From assembly GCF_047675955.1 (NCBI RefSeq), contig NC_132904.1, forward strand, positions 61,127,435-61,191,434: a stretch of DNA of 64,000 bases, written 5' to 3'. Positions 24,037-36,946 of this stretch are shown here, in pieces. The notes below the pieces were generated by a model. The model saw only the letters and a list, made by a program, of their open reading frames with translations. It made no database searches and was not told where the DNA came from. This DNA comes from Chlorocebus sabaeus. Taxonomy: Eukaryota > Chordata > Mammalia > Primates > Cercopithecidae. The first letter of the stretch is position 1. Every line of letters starts with the position of its first letter. Position numbers and translations under genes: made by a program.

Positions 24037-27000
24037 TTCTGGAACTGGCAAAGGGATATTTGGAAGCCCATAGAGGGCTATGGTGAAAAAAGAAATATCT
24101 TCCGTTCAAAACTGGAAAGAAGCGTTCTGAGAAACTGCTCTGTGTTCTGTTAATTCATCTCACAGAGTTACATCTTTCCTTATAAGAAGCCTTTCGCTAA
24201 GGCTGTTCTTGTGGAATTGGAAAAGGGATATTTGGAAGCCCCTAGAGGGCTATGGTGAAAAAGGAAATATCTTCCGTTCACAACTGGAAAGAAGCTTTCT
24301 GAGAAACTGCTCTGTGTTCTGTTAATTCATCTCACAGAGTTACATCTTTCCCTTCAAGAAGCCTTTCGCTAAGGCTGTTCTTGTGGAATTGGCAAAGTGA
24401 TATTTGGAAGCGTATAGAGGGCTATGGTGAGAAAGGAAATATCTTACGGTCAAAACTGGAAAGAAGGTTTCTGAGAAACTGCTCTGTGTTCTCTTAATTT
24501 ATCTCACAGAGTTACATCTTTCCCTTCAAGAAGCCTTTCCCTAAGGCTGTTCTTGTGGAATTGGCAAAGGGATATTTGGAAGACCATAGAGGGCTATGGT
24601 GAAAAAAGAAATATCTTCCGTTCAAAACTGGAAAGAAGCGTTCTGAGAAACTGCTCTGTGTTCTGTTAATTCATCTCACAGAGTTACATCTTTCCCTTCA
24701 AGAAGCCTTTCGCTAAGGCTGTTCTTGTGGAATTGGCGAAGGGATATTTGGAAGCCCATAGAGGGCTATGGTGAAAAAGGAAATATCTTACGGTGAAAAC
24801 TAGAAAGAAGGTTTCTGAGAAACTACTCTGCGTTCTCTTAATTTATCTCACAGAGTTACATCTTTCCCTTCAAGAAGCCTTTCGCTAAGGCTGTTCTTGT
24901 GGAATTGGCAAAGGGATATTTGGAAGCCCATAGAGGGCTATGGTGAAAAAGGAAATATCTTCCGTGCAAAACTGGAAAGAAGCTTTCTGAGAAACTGCTC
25001 TGTGTTCTGTTAATTCATCTCACAGAGTTACATCTTTCCCTTCAAGAAACCTTTCGCTAAGGCTGTTGTTCTGGAATTTGCAAAGGGATATTTGGAAGCC
25101 CATAGAGGGCTATGGTGAAAAAGGAAATATCTTCCGTTCAAAACTGGAAAGAAGCGTTCTGAGAAACTGCTCTGTGTTCTGTTAATTCATCTCACAGAGT
25201 TACATCTTTCCCTTCAAGAAACCTTTCGCTAAGGCTGTTGTTCTGGAATTTGCAAAGGGATATTTGGAAGCCCATAGAGGGCTATGGTGAAAAAGGAAAT
25301 ATCTTCCGTTCAAAACTGGAAAGAAGCTTTCTGAGAAACTGCTCTGTGTTCTGTTCATTCATCTCACAGAGTTACATCTTTCCCTTCAAGAAGCCTTTCG
25401 ATAAGGCTGTTCTTGTGGAATTGGCAAAGGGATATTTGGAAGACCATAGAGGGCTATGGTGAAAAAGGAAATATCTTCCGTTCAAAACTGGAAAGAAGCG
25501 TTCTGAGAAACTGCTCTGTGTTCAGTTAATTCATCACACAGAGTTACATCTTTACCTTCAACAAGCCTTTCGCTAAGGCTGTTCTTGTGGAATTGGCAAA
25601 GGAATATTTGGAAGCCCATAGAGGGCTACCGTGAAAAAGGAAATATCTTCCGTTCAAAACTGGAAAGAAGCGTTCTGAGAAACTGCTCTGTGTTCTGTTA
25701 ATTCATCTCACAGAGTTACATCTTTCCCTTCAAGAAGCCTTTCGCTAAGGCTGTTCTTGTGGCATTGGCAAAGGGATATTTGGAAGCCCATAGAGGGCTA
25801 TGGTGAAAAAGGAAATATCTTCCGTTCAAAACTGGAAAGAAGCTTTCTGAGAAACTGCTCTGTGTTCTGTTAGTTCATCTCACAGAGTTACATCTCTCTC
25901 TTCAAGAAGCCTTTCCCTAAGACTGTTCTTGTGGAATTGGCAAAGGGATATTTGGAAGCCCATAGAGGGCTGTGGTGAAAAAGGAAATAATCTTACGGTC
26001 AAAACTGGAAAGAAACTTTCTGTGAAACGGCTCTGTGTTCTCTTAATTTATCTCACAGAGTTACATCTTTCCCTTCAAGAAGCCTTTCGCTAAGGCTGTT
26101 CTTGCGGAATTGGCAAAGGGATATTTGGAAGCCCATAGAGGGCTATGGTGAAAAGGAAATATCTTCCGTTCAAAACTGGAAAGAAGTTTTCTGAGAAACT
26201 GCTCTGTGTTCTGTTAATTCATCTCACAGAGTTACATCTTTATCTTCAAGAAGCCTTTCGCTAAGACTGTTCTTGTGGAATTGGCAAGGGGATATTTGGA
26301 AGCCCATAGAAGGCTATGGTGAAAAAGGAAATATCTTCCGTTCAAAACTGGAAAGAAGCCTTCTGAGAAACTGCTCTGTGTTCTGTTAATTCATCTCACA
26401 GAGTTACATCTTTACCTTCAACAAGCCTTTCGCTAAGGCTGTTCTTGTGGAATTGGCAAAGGGATATTTGGAAGCCCATAGAAGGCTACGGTGAAAAAGG
26501 AAATATCTTACGGTCAAAACTGGAAAGAAGCTTTCTGAGAAACTGCTCTGTGTTCTGTTAATTCTTCTCACAGAGTTACATCTTTCCCTTCAGGAAGCCT
26601 TTCGCTAAGGCTGTTCTTGTGTAATTGGCAAAGGGATATTTGGAAGCCCATAGAGGGCTATGGTGAAAAAGGAAATATCTTCCGTTCAAAACTGGAAAGA
26701 AGCGTTCTGAGAAACTGCTCTGTGTTCTGTTAATTCATCTCACAGAGTTACATCTTTCCCTTCAAGAAGCCTTTCGCTAAGGCTGTTCTTGTGGCATTGG
26801 CAAAGGGATATTTGGAATCCCATAGAGGGCTATGGTGAAAAAGGAAATATCTTCCGTTCAAAACTGGAAAGAAGCTTTCTGAGAAACTGCTCTGTGTTCT
26901 GTTAATTCTTCTCACAGAGTTACATCTTTCCCTTCAAGAAGCCTTTCGCTAAGGCTGTTCTTGTGGAATTGGCAAAGGAATATTTGGAAGCCCATAGAGG

Positions 27001-27304
27001 GCTATGGTGAAAAAGGAAATATCTTACGGTGAAAACTAGAAAGAAGGTTTCTGAGAAACTACTCTGCGTTCTCTTAATTTATCTCACAGAGTTACATCTT
27101 TCCCTTCAAGAAGCCTTTCGCTAAGGCTGTTCTTGTGGAATTGGCAAAGGGATATTTGGAAGCCCATAGAGGGCTATGGTGAAAAAGGAAATATCTTCCG
27201 TGCAAAACTGGAAAGAAGCTTTCTGAGAAACTGCTCTGTGTTCTGTTAATTCATCTCACAGAGTTACATCTTTCCCTTCAAGAAACCTTTCGCTAAGGCT
27301 GTTG
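24037..27304 (+). repeat. Block C, copy 2 (19 monomers)
   Basis: About a dozen substitutions separate it from copy 1. Examples are GCGTATAG against GCGCATAG (near 24410), TTTATCTC against TTGATCTC (near 24842), CATCTCTCTC (near 25891), TTGCGGAATT (near 26103) and CAGGAAG (near 26592). The match continues to 27312, giving an 8-base shared junction (TTCTGGAA). Divergence is clearly higher than between the copies of blocks B or D. Confidence 0.88.
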
Positions 27305-27664
27305 TTCTGGAATTTGCAAAGGGATATTTGGAAGCCCATAGAGGGCTATGGTGAAAAAGGAAATATCTTCCGTTCAAAACTGGAAAGAAGCGTTCTGAGA
27401 AACTGCTCTGTGTTCTGTTAATTCATCTCACAGAGTTACATCTTTACCTTCAAGAAACTTTTCGCTAAGGCTGTTGTTCTGGAATTTGCAAAGGGATATT
27501 TGGAAGCCCATAGAGGGCTATGGTGAAAAAGGAAATATCTTCCGTTCAAAACTGGAAAGAAGCTTTCTGAGAAACTGCTCTGTGTTCCGTTAATTCATCT
27601 CACAGAGTTACATCTTTCCCTTCAAGAAGCCTTTCGCTAAGGCTGTTCTTGTGGCATTGGTAAA
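27305..27664 (+). repeat. Two monomers between blocks C and D
   Basis: Ordinary monomers with GTTGTTCTGG, CAAGAAACTTTTCGC (near 27452) and GGCATTGGTAAAGGG (near 27652). No non-satellite sequence lies at this block boundary. Confidence 0.75.
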
Positions 27665-28314
27665 GGGATATTTGGAAGCCCATAGAGGGCTATGGTGAAA
27701 AAGGAAATATCTTCCGTTCAAAACTGGAAAGAAGCTTTTTGAGAAACTGCTCTGTGTTCTGTTAGTTCATCTCACAGAGTTACATCTTTCCCTTCAAGAA
27801 GCCTTTTGATAAGGCTGTTCTTGTGGAATTGGCAAAGGGATATTGGGAGGCCCATAGAGGGCTATAGTGAAAAAGGAAATATCTTCTGTTCAAAACTGGA
27901 AAGAAGTTTGTGAGAAACTGCTCTGTGTTCTGTTAATTCATCTCACAGAGTTACATCTTTCCCTTCAAGAAGCCTTTCGCTAAGGCTGTTCTTGTGGAAT
28001 TGGCAAAGGGATATTTGGAAGCCCATAGAGGGCTATGTTGAAAAAGGAAATATCTTCAGTTCAAAACAGGAAAGAAGCTTTCTGAGAAACTGCTCTGTGT
28101 TCTGTTAGTTCATCTCACAGAGTTATATCTTTCCCTTCAAGAAGCCTTTCCCTAAGACTGTTCTTGTGGAATTGGAAAAGGGATATTTGGAAGCCCATAG
28201 AGGGCTTTGGTGAAAAAGGAAATATCTTTCGTTCAAAATTGGAAAGAAGCGTTCTGAGAAACTGCTCTGTGTTCTGTTAATTCATCTCACAGAGTTATAT
28301 CTTACCCTTCAAGA

Positions 28315-28331
28315 AGCCTTACGATAAGGCT
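28315..28331. other. Perfect 7-bp stem variant, block D copy 1
   Basis: Same AGCCTTA-CGA-TAAGGCT arrangement as at 8714, in the same monomer type. Confidence 0.8.
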
Positions 28332-29751
28332 GTTCTTTTGGCATTGGCAAAGGGATATTTGGAAGCCCATAGAGGGCTATGGTGAAAAAGGAAATATCTT
28401 CCGTTCACAACTGGAAAGAAGCTTTCTGAGAAACTGCTCTGTGTTCTGTTAATTCATCTCACAGAGTTACATCTTTACCTTCAACAAGCCTTTCGCTAAG
28501 GCTGTTCTTGTGGAATTGGCAAAGGGATATTTCGGAGCCCATAGAGGGCTACGGTGAAAAAGGAAATATCTTCCGTTCAAAACTGGAAAGAAGCTTTCTG
28601 AGAAACTGCTCTGTGTTCTGTTAATTCATCTCACAGAGTTACATCTTTCCCTTCAAGAAGCCTTTTGATAAGGCTGTTCTTGTGGAATTGGCAAAGGGAT
28701 ATTTGGAGGCCCATAGAGGGCTATAGTGAAAAAGGAAATATCTTCTGTTCAAAACTGGAAAGAAGCTTTGTGAGAAACTGCTCTGTGTTCTGTTAATTCA
28801 TCTCACAGAGTTACATCTTTCCCTTCAAGAAGGCTTTCGCTAAGGCTGTTCTTGTGGAATTGGCAAAGGGATATTTGGAAGCCCTTAGAGGGCTATGGTG
28901 AAAAAAGAAATATCTTCCGTTCGAAACTGGAAAGAAGCATTCTGAGAAACTGCTCTGTGTTCTGTTAATTCATCTCACAGAGTTACATCTTTCCTTATAA
29001 GAAGCCTTTCGCTAAGGCTGTTCTTGTGGAATTGGCAAAGTGATATTTGGAACCCCTAGAGGGCTACGGTGAAAAAGGAAATATCTTCCGTTCAAAACTG
29101 GAAAGACGGTTTCTGAGAAACTGCTCTGTGTTCTCTTAATTTATCTCACAGAGTTACATCTTTCCCTTCAAGAAGCCTTTCGCTAAGGCTGTTCTTGTGG
29201 AGTTTGCAAAGGGATATTTGGAAGCCCATAGAAGGCTATGGTGAAAAAGGAAATATCTTCCGTTAAAAACTGGAAAGAAGCTTTCTGAGAAACTGCTCTG
29301 TGTTCTGTTAATTCATCTCACAGAGTTACATCTTTCCCTTCAAGAAGCCTTTCGCTAAGGCTGTTCTTGTGGAATTGGCAAAGGGATATTTGGAAGCCCC
29401 TAGAGGGCTATGGTGAAAAAGGAAATATCTTCCGTTCACAACTGGAAAGAAGCTTTCTGAGAAACTGCTCTGTGTTCTGTTAATTCATCTCACAGAGTTA
29501 CATCTTTACCTTCAACAAGCCTTTCGCTAAGGCTGTTCTTGTGGAATTGGCAAAGGGATATTTGGGAGCCCATAGAGGGCTTCGGTGAAAAAGGAAATAT
29601 CTTCCGTTCAAAACTGGAAAGAAGCTTTCTGAGAAACTGCTCTGTGTTTTGTTAATTCATCTCACAGAGTTACATCTTTCCCTTCAAGAAGCCTTTTGAT
29701 AAGGCTGTTCTTGTGGAATTGGCAAAGGGATATTTGGAAGCTCATAGAGGG

Positions 29752-31446
29752 CTATGGTGAAAAGGAAATATCTTCCGTTCAAAACTCGAAAGAAGCTTTC
29801 TGAGAAACTGCTCTGTGTTTTTTTAATTCATCTCCCAGAGTTACATCTTTCCCTTCAAGAAGCCTTTCGCTAAGGCTGTTCTTGTGGAATTGGCAAAGTG
29901 ATATTTGGAAGCGCATAGAGGGCTATGGTGAAAAAGGAAATATCTTACGGTCAAAACTGGAAAGAAGCTTTCTGAGAAACTGCTCTGTGTTCTCTTAATT
30001 TATCTCACAGAGTTACATCTTTCCCTTCAAGAAGCCTTTCGCTAAGGCTGTTCTTGTGAAATTGACAAAGGGATATTTGGAAGCCCATAGAGGGCTATGG
30101 TGAAAAAGGAAATATCTTCCGTTCAAAACTGGAAAGAAGCTTTCTGAGAAACTGCTCTGTGTTCTGTTAATTCATCTCACAGAGTTACATCTTTCCCTTC
30201 AAGAAGCCTTTCGCTAAGACTGTTCTTGTGGAATTGGCAAGGGGATATTTGGAAGCCCATAGAAGGCTATGGTGAAAAAGGAAATATCTTCCGTTCAAAA
30301 CTGGAAAGAAGCCTTGTGAGAAACTGCTCTGTGTTCTGTTAATTCATCTCACAGAGTTACATCTTTACCTTCAACAAGCCTTTCGCTAAGGCTGTTCTTG
30401 TGGCATTGGCAAAGGGATATTTGGAAGCCCATAGAAGGCTACGGTGAAAAAGGAAATATCTTACGGTCAAAACTGGAAAGAAGCTTTCTGAGAAACTGCT
30501 CTGTGTTCTGTTAATTCATCTCACAGAGTTACATCTTTCCCTTCAAGAAGCCTTTCGCTAAGGCTGTTCTTGTGGAATTGCCAAAGGGATATTTGGAAGT
30601 CCATAGAGGGCTATGGTGAAAAAGGAAATATCTTCCGTTCAAAACTGGAAAGAAGCTTTCTGAGAAACTGCTCTGTGTTCCGTTAATTCATCTCACAGAG
30701 TTACATCTTTCCCTTCAAGAAGCCTTTCGCTAAGGCAGTTCTTGTGGCATTGGCAAAGGGATATTTGGAAGCTCATAGAAGGCTATGGTGAAAAAGGAAA
30801 TATCTTCCGTTCAAAACTGGAAACAAGCTTTCTGAGAAACTGCTCTGTGTTCCGTTAATTCTTCTCACAGAGTTACATCTTTCCCTTCAAGAAGCCTTTC
30901 GCTAAGGCTGTTCTTGTGGAATCGGCAAAGGGATATTTGGAAGCCCATAGAGGGCTATGGTGAAAAAGGAAATATCTTACGGTCAAAACTAGAAAGAAGG
31001 ATTCTGAGAAACTGCTCTGTGTTCTCTTAATTTATCTCACAGAGTTACATCTTTCCCTTCAAGAAGCCTTTCGCTAAGGCTGTTCTTGTGGAATTGGCAA
31101 AGGGATATTTGGAAGCCCATAGAGGGCTATGGTGAAAAAGGAAATATCTTCCGTTCGAAACTGGAAAGAAGCTTTCTGAGAAACTGCTCTGTGTTCTGTT
31201 AATTCATCTCACAGTGTTACATCTTTCCCTTCAAGAAACCTTTCGCTAAGGCTGTTGTTCTGGAATTTGTAAAGGGATATTTGGAAGCCCATAGAGGGCT
31301 ATGGTGAAAAAGAAAATATCTTCCGTTCAAAACTGGAAAAAAGCTTTCTGAGAAACTGCTCTGTGTTCTGTTAATTCATCTCACAGAGTTACATCTTTCC
31401 CTTCAAGAAACCTTTCGCTAAGGCTGTTTTTCTGGAATTTGCAAAG
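29752..31446 (+). repeat. Internal repeat I, copy 1 (within D1)
   Basis: An older duplication inside the 9.28-kb unit. Markers shared with 32846-34712 are GTGAAAAGG with AACTCGAAAG, the seven-T run (29818-29824) with CTCCCAGAG, GTGAAATTGACAAAGGG (near 30055), TTGCCAAAGGG (near 30580), GGAAACAAGC (near 30820), GAAGGATTCTG (near 30996) and GCTGTTTTTCTGG (near 31424). The offset steps 3094, 2922, 3266, so monomers were lost and gained. Repeated in D copy 2 at about 39034-40728. Confidence 0.8.
29818..29824 (+). other. Seven-T run in a variant monomer
   Basis: GTGTTCTGTTAATTC of the consensus becomes a run of seven T, followed by CTCCCAGAG, which also breaks an arm of inverted repeat 1. Also present at 32912-32918 and in block D copy 2 at 39100-39106 and 42194-42200. 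Confidence 0.8.
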
Positions 31447-32845
31447 GGATATTTGGAAGCCCATAGAGGGCTATGGTGAAAAAGGTAATATCTTCCGTTC
31501 AAAACTGGAAAGAAGCTTTCTGAGAAACTGCTCTGTGTTCTGTTAATTCATCTCACAGAGTTACATCTTTCCCTTCAAGAAGTCTTTTGATAAGGCTGTT
31601 CTTGTGGAATTGGCAAAGGGATATTTGGAGGCCCATAGAGGGCTATAGTGAAAAAGGAAATATCTTCTGTTCAAAACTGGAAAGAAGCTTTCTGAGAAAC
31701 TGCTCTGTGTTCTCTTAATTCATCTCACAGAGTTACATCTTTCCTTTCAAGAATCCTTTCGATAAGCTGTTCTTGTGGAATTGGCAAAGGGATATTTGGA
31801 AGCCCATAGAGGGCTATGGTGAAAAAGGAAATATCTTCCATTCAAAACTGGAAAGAAGCGTTCTGAGAAACTGCTCTGTGTTCTGTTAATTCATCTCACA
31901 GAGTTACATCTTTCCCTTGAAGAAGACTTTCGCTAAGGCTGTTCTTGTGGCATTGGCAAAGGGATATTTGGAAGCCCTTAGAGGGCTATGGTGAAAAAGG
32001 AAATATATTCCGTTCAAAACTGGAAAGAAGCTTTCTGAGAAACTGCTCTGTGTTCTCTTAGTTCATCTCACAGAGTTACATCTTTCCCTTCAAGAAGCCT
32101 TTCGCTAAGGCTGTTCTTGTGGAATTGGCAAAGGGATATTTGGAAGCACATAGAGGGCTATGGTGAAAAAGGAAATATCTTACGGTCAAAACTGGAAAGA
32201 AGGTTTCTGAGAAACTGCTCTGTGTTCTGTTCATTCATCTCACAGAGTTACATCTTTACCTTCAAGAAGCCTTTCGCTAAGGCTGTTCTTGTGGAATTGG
32301 CAAAGGGATATTTGGAAGCCCATAGAGGGCTACGGTGAAAAAGGAAATATCTTCCGTTCAAAACTGGAAAGAAGCTTTCTGAGAAACTGCTCTGTGTTCT
32401 GTTAATTCATCTCACAGTGTTACATCTTTCCCTTCAAGATGCCTTTTGATAAGACTGTTCTTGTGGAATTGGCAAAGGGATATTTGGAGGCCCATAGAGG
32501 TCTATGGTGAAAAAAGAAATATCTTCCGTTCAAAACTGTAAAGAAGCGTTCTGAGAAACTGCTCTGTGTTCTGTTAATTCATCTCACAGAGTTACATCTT
32601 TCCCTTCAAGAAGCCTTTCGCTAAGGCTGTTCTTGTGGAATTGGCAAAGGGATATTTGGAAGCCCATAGAAGGCTATGGTGAAAAAGGAAATACCTTCCG
32701 TTCAAAACTGGAAAGAAGCCTTCTGTGAAACTGCTCTGTGTTCTGTTAATTCATCTCACAGAGTTACATCTTTCCCTTCAAGAAGCCTTTCGCTAAGGCT
32801 GTTCTTGTGGAATTGGCAAAGGGATATTTGGAAGCCCATAGAGGG

Positions 32846-34712
32846 CTATGGTGAAAAGGAAATATCTTCCGTTCAAAACTCGAAAGAAGTTTTCTGAGAA
32901 ACTGCTCTGTGTTTTTTTAATTCATCTCCCAGAGTTACATCTTTCCCTTCAAGAAGCCTTTCGCTAAGGCTGTTCTTGTGAAATTGACAAAGGGATATTT
33001 GGAAGCCCATAGAGGGCTATGGTGAAAAAGGAAATATCTTCCGTTCAAAACTGGAAAGAAGCTTTCTGAGAAACTGCTCTGTGTTCTGTTAATTCATCTC
33101 ACAGAGTTACATCTTTCCCTTCAAGAAGCCTTTCGCTAAGACTGTTCTTGTGGAATTGGCAAGGGGATATTTGGAAGCCCATTGAGGGCTATGGTGAAAA
33201 AGGAAATATCTTCCGTTCAAAACTGGAAAGAAGCCTTCTGAGAAACTGCTCTGTGTTCTGTTAATTCATCTCACAGAGTTACATCTTTACCTTCAACAAG
33301 CCTTTCGCTAAGGCTGTTCTTGTGGCATTGGCAAAGGGATATTTGGAAGCCCATAGAAGGCTACGGTGAAAAAGGAAATATCTTACGGTCAAAACTGGAA
33401 AGAAGCTTTCTGAGAAACTGCTCTGTGTTCTGTTAATTCATCTCAAAGAGTTACATCTTTCCCTTCAAGAAGCCTTTCGCTAAGGCTGTTCTTGTGTAAT
33501 TGCCAAAGGGATATTTGGAAGCCCATAGAGGGCTATGGTGAAAAAGGAAATATCTTCCGTTCAAAACTGGAAAGAAGCTTTCTGAGAAACTGCTCTGTGT
33601 TCTGTTAATTCATCTCACAGAGTTACATCTTTCCCTTCAAGAAGTCTTTCGCTAAGGCAGTTCTTGTGGCATTGGCAAAGGGATATTTGGAAGCCCATAG
33701 AAGGCTATGGTGAAAAAGGAAATATCTTCCGTTCAAAACTGGAAACAAGCTTTCTGAGAAACTGCTCTGTGTACCGTTAATTCTTCTCACAGAGTTACAT
33801 CTTTCCCTTCAAGAAGCCTTTCGCTAAGGCTGTTCTTGTGGAATCGGCAAAGGGATATTTGGAAGCCCATAGAGGGCTATGGTGAAAAAGGAAATATCTT
33901 TCGATCAAAACTGGAAAGAAGCCTTCTGAGAAACTGCTCTGTGTTCTGTTAATTCATCTCACAGAGTTACATCTTTCCCTTCAGGAAGCTTTTCTCTAAG
34001 GCTGTTCTTGTGGCATTGGCAAAGGGATATTTGGAAGCCCATAGAGGGCTATGGTGAAAAAGGAAATATCTTCCGTTCAAAACTAGAAAGAAGCTTTCTG
34101 AGAAACTGCTCTGTGTTCTGTTAGTTCATCTCACAGAGTTACATCTTTCCCTTCAAGAAGCCTTTCGCTAAGGCTGTTCTTGTGGAATTGGCAAAGGGAT
34201 ATTTGGAAGCACATAGAGGGCTATGGTGAAAAAGGAAATATCTTACGGCCAAAACTAGAAAGAAGGATTCTGAGAAACTGCTCTGTGTTCTCTTAATTTA
34301 TCTCACAGAGTTACATCTTTCCCTTCAAGAAGCCTTTCGCTAAGGCTGTTCTTGTGGAATTGGCAAAGGGATATTTGGAAGCCCATAGAGGGCTATGGTG
34401 AAAAAGGAAATATCTTCCGTTCGAAACTGGAAAGAAGCTTTCTGAGAAACTGCTCTGTGTTCTGTTAATTCATCTCACAGAGTTACATCTTTCCCTTCAA
34501 GAAACCTTTCGCTAAGGCTGTTGTTCTGGAATTTGTAAAGGGATATTTGGAAGCCCATAGAGGGCTATGGTGAAAAAGGAAATATCTTCCGTTCAAAACT
34601 GGAAAAAAGCTTTCTGAGAAACTGCTCTGTGTTCTGTTAATTCATCTCACAGAGTTACATCTTTCCCTTCAAGAAACCTTTCGCTAAGGCTGTTTTTCTG
34701 GAATTTGCAAAG
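32846..34712 (+). repeat. Internal repeat I, copy 2 (within D1)
   Basis: Counterpart of 29752-31446 with one monomer missing after the seven-T monomer and two extra near 33.9-34.25 kb (marked by TTTCGATC). Substitutions such as CCCATTGAGG (near 33178) and GTGTACCG (near 33770) separate it from copy 1, so it predates the whole-block duplication. D copy 2 carries it at about 42128-43994. Confidence 0.8.
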
Positions 34713-36946
34713 TGATATTTGGAAGCCCATAGAGGGCTACGGTGAAAAAGGAAATATCTTCCGTTCAAAACTGGAAAGAAGCTTTCTGAGAAACTGCTCT
34801 GTGTTCTGTTAATTCATCTCACAGTGTTACATCTTTCCCTTCAAGATGCCTTTTGATAAGACTGTTCTTGTGGAATTGACAAAGGGATATTTGGAGGCCC
34901 ATAGAGGGCTATAGTGAAAAAGGAAATATCTTCTGTTCAAAACTGGAAAGAAGCTTTGTGAGAAACTGCTCTGTGTTCTGTTAATTCATCTCACAGAGTT
35001 ACATCTTTCCCTTCAAGAAGCCTTTCGCTAAGGCTGTTCTTGTGGAATTGGCAAAGGGATATTTAGAAGCCCATAGAAGGCTATGGTGAAAAAGGAAATA
35101 CCTTCCGTTCAAAACTGGAAAGAAGCCTTCTGTGAAACTGCTCTGTGTTCTGTTAATTCATCTCACAGAGTTACATCTTTCCCTTCAAGAAGCCTTTCGC
35201 TAAGGCTGTTCTTGTGGAATTGGCAAAGGGACATTTGGAAGTCCATAGAGGGCTATGGTGAAAAAGGAAATATCTTCCGTTCAAAACTGGAAAGAAGCTT
35301 TCTGAGAAACTGCTCTGTGTTCTGTTAGTTCATCTCACAGAGTTACATCTTTCCCTTCAAGAAGCCTTGCACTAAGGCTGCTCTTGTGGAATTGGCAAAG
35401 TGATATTTGGAACCCCTAGAGGGCTATGGTGAAAAAGGAAATATCTTCCGTTCAAAACTGGAAAGACGGTTTCTGAGAAACTGCTCTGTGTTCTCTTAAT
35501 TTATCTCACAGAGTTACATCTTTCCCTTCAAGAAGCCTTTCGCTAAGGCTGTTCTTGTGGAATTTGCAAAGGGATATTTGGAAGCCTATAGAGGTCTATG
35601 GGGAAAAAGGAAATATCTTCCGTTCAAAACTGGAAAGAAGCTTTCTGAGAAACTGCTCTGTGTTCTGTTAATTCATCTCACAGAGTTACATCTTTCCCTT
35701 CAAGAAGCCTTTCGCTAAGGCTGTTCTTTTGGAATTGGCAAAGGGATATTTTGAAGCCCATAGAGGGCTATGGTGAAAAAAGAAATATCTTCCGTTCAAA
35801 ACTGGAAAGAAGCGTTCTGAGAAACTGCTCTGTGTTCTGTTAATTCATCTCACAGAGTTACATCTTTCCTTATAAGAAGCCTTTCGCTAAGGCTCTTCTT
35901 GTGGAATTGGAAAAGGGATATTTGGAAGCCCCTAGAGGGCTATGGTGAAAAAGGAAATATCTTCCGTTCACAACTGGAAAGAAGCTTTCTGAGAAACTGC
36001 TCTGTGTTCTGTTAATTCATCTCACAGAGTTACATCTTTCCCTTCAAGAAGCCTTTCGCTAAGGCTGTTCTTGTGGAATTGGCAAAGGGATATTTGGAGG
36101 CCCATAGAGGGCTATAGTGAAAAAGGAAATATCTTCTGTTCAAAACTGGAAAGAAGCTTTGTGAGAAACTGCTCTGTGTTCTGTTAATTCATCTCACAGA
36201 GTTACATCTTTCCCTTCAAGAAGCCTTTCGCTAAGGCTGTTCTTGTGGAATTGGCAAAGGGATATTTGGAAGCCCATAGAGGGCTATGGTGAAAAAAGAA
36301 ATATCTTCCGTTCAAAACTGGAAAGAAGCGTTCTGAGAAACTGCTCTGTGTTCTGTTAATTCATCTCACAGAGTTACATCTTTCCCTTCAAGAAGCCTTT
36401 CGCTAAGGCTGTTCTTGTGGCATTGGCAAAGGGATATTTGGAAGCCCATAGAGGGCTATGGTGAAAAAGGAAATATCTTCCGTTCAAAACTGGAAAGAAG
36501 CTTTCTGAGAAACTGCTCTGTGTTCTGTTAGTTCATCTCACAGAGTTACATCTTTCCCTTCAAGAAGCCTTTCCCTAAGACTGTTCTTGTGGAATTGGCA
36601 AAGGGATATTTGGAAGCCCATAGAGGGCTATGGTGAAAAAGGAAATAATCTTACGGTCAAAACTGGAAAGAAGCTTTCTGTGAAACTGCTCTGTGTTCTC
36701 TTAATTTATCTCACAGAGTTACATCTTTCCCTTCAAGAAGCCTTTCGCTAAGGCTGTTCTTGTGGAATTGGCAAAGGGATATTTGGAAGCCCATAGAGGG
36801 CTATGGTGAAAAGGAAATATCTTCCGTTCAAAACTGGAAAGAAGTTTTCTGAGAAACTGCTCTGTGTTCTGTTAATTCATCTCACAGAGTTACATCTTTC
36901 CCTTCAAGAAGCCTTTCGCTAAGACTACTCTTGTGGAATTGGCAAG

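Larger units (their letters stand above)
27665..36946 (+). repeat. Block D, copy 1 (9,282 bp, 54 monomers)
   Basis: Matches copy 2 at a fixed offset of 9282 bases (54 x 172 minus 6). Shared rare markers are AAGCTTTTTGAG (27732), ATTGGGAGG (near 27842), AGGGCTTTGG (28201), TTACGATAAGG (near 28319), GTGTTTTTTTAATTC (29816), GATAAGCTG with a lost G (near 31762), TTCCATTC (near 31836), GTGTACCG (near 33770) and GACTACTC (near 36923). The exact match appears to run 27665-36968 against 36947-46250, with about 22 shared bases at the junction. Contains internal repeat pair I. Confidence 0.92.

Noticed and set aside
29818..29824. Transcription terminator at the seven-T run
   Set aside because: There is no transcription unit around it. 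It is a variant of one monomer copied by the I and D duplications.
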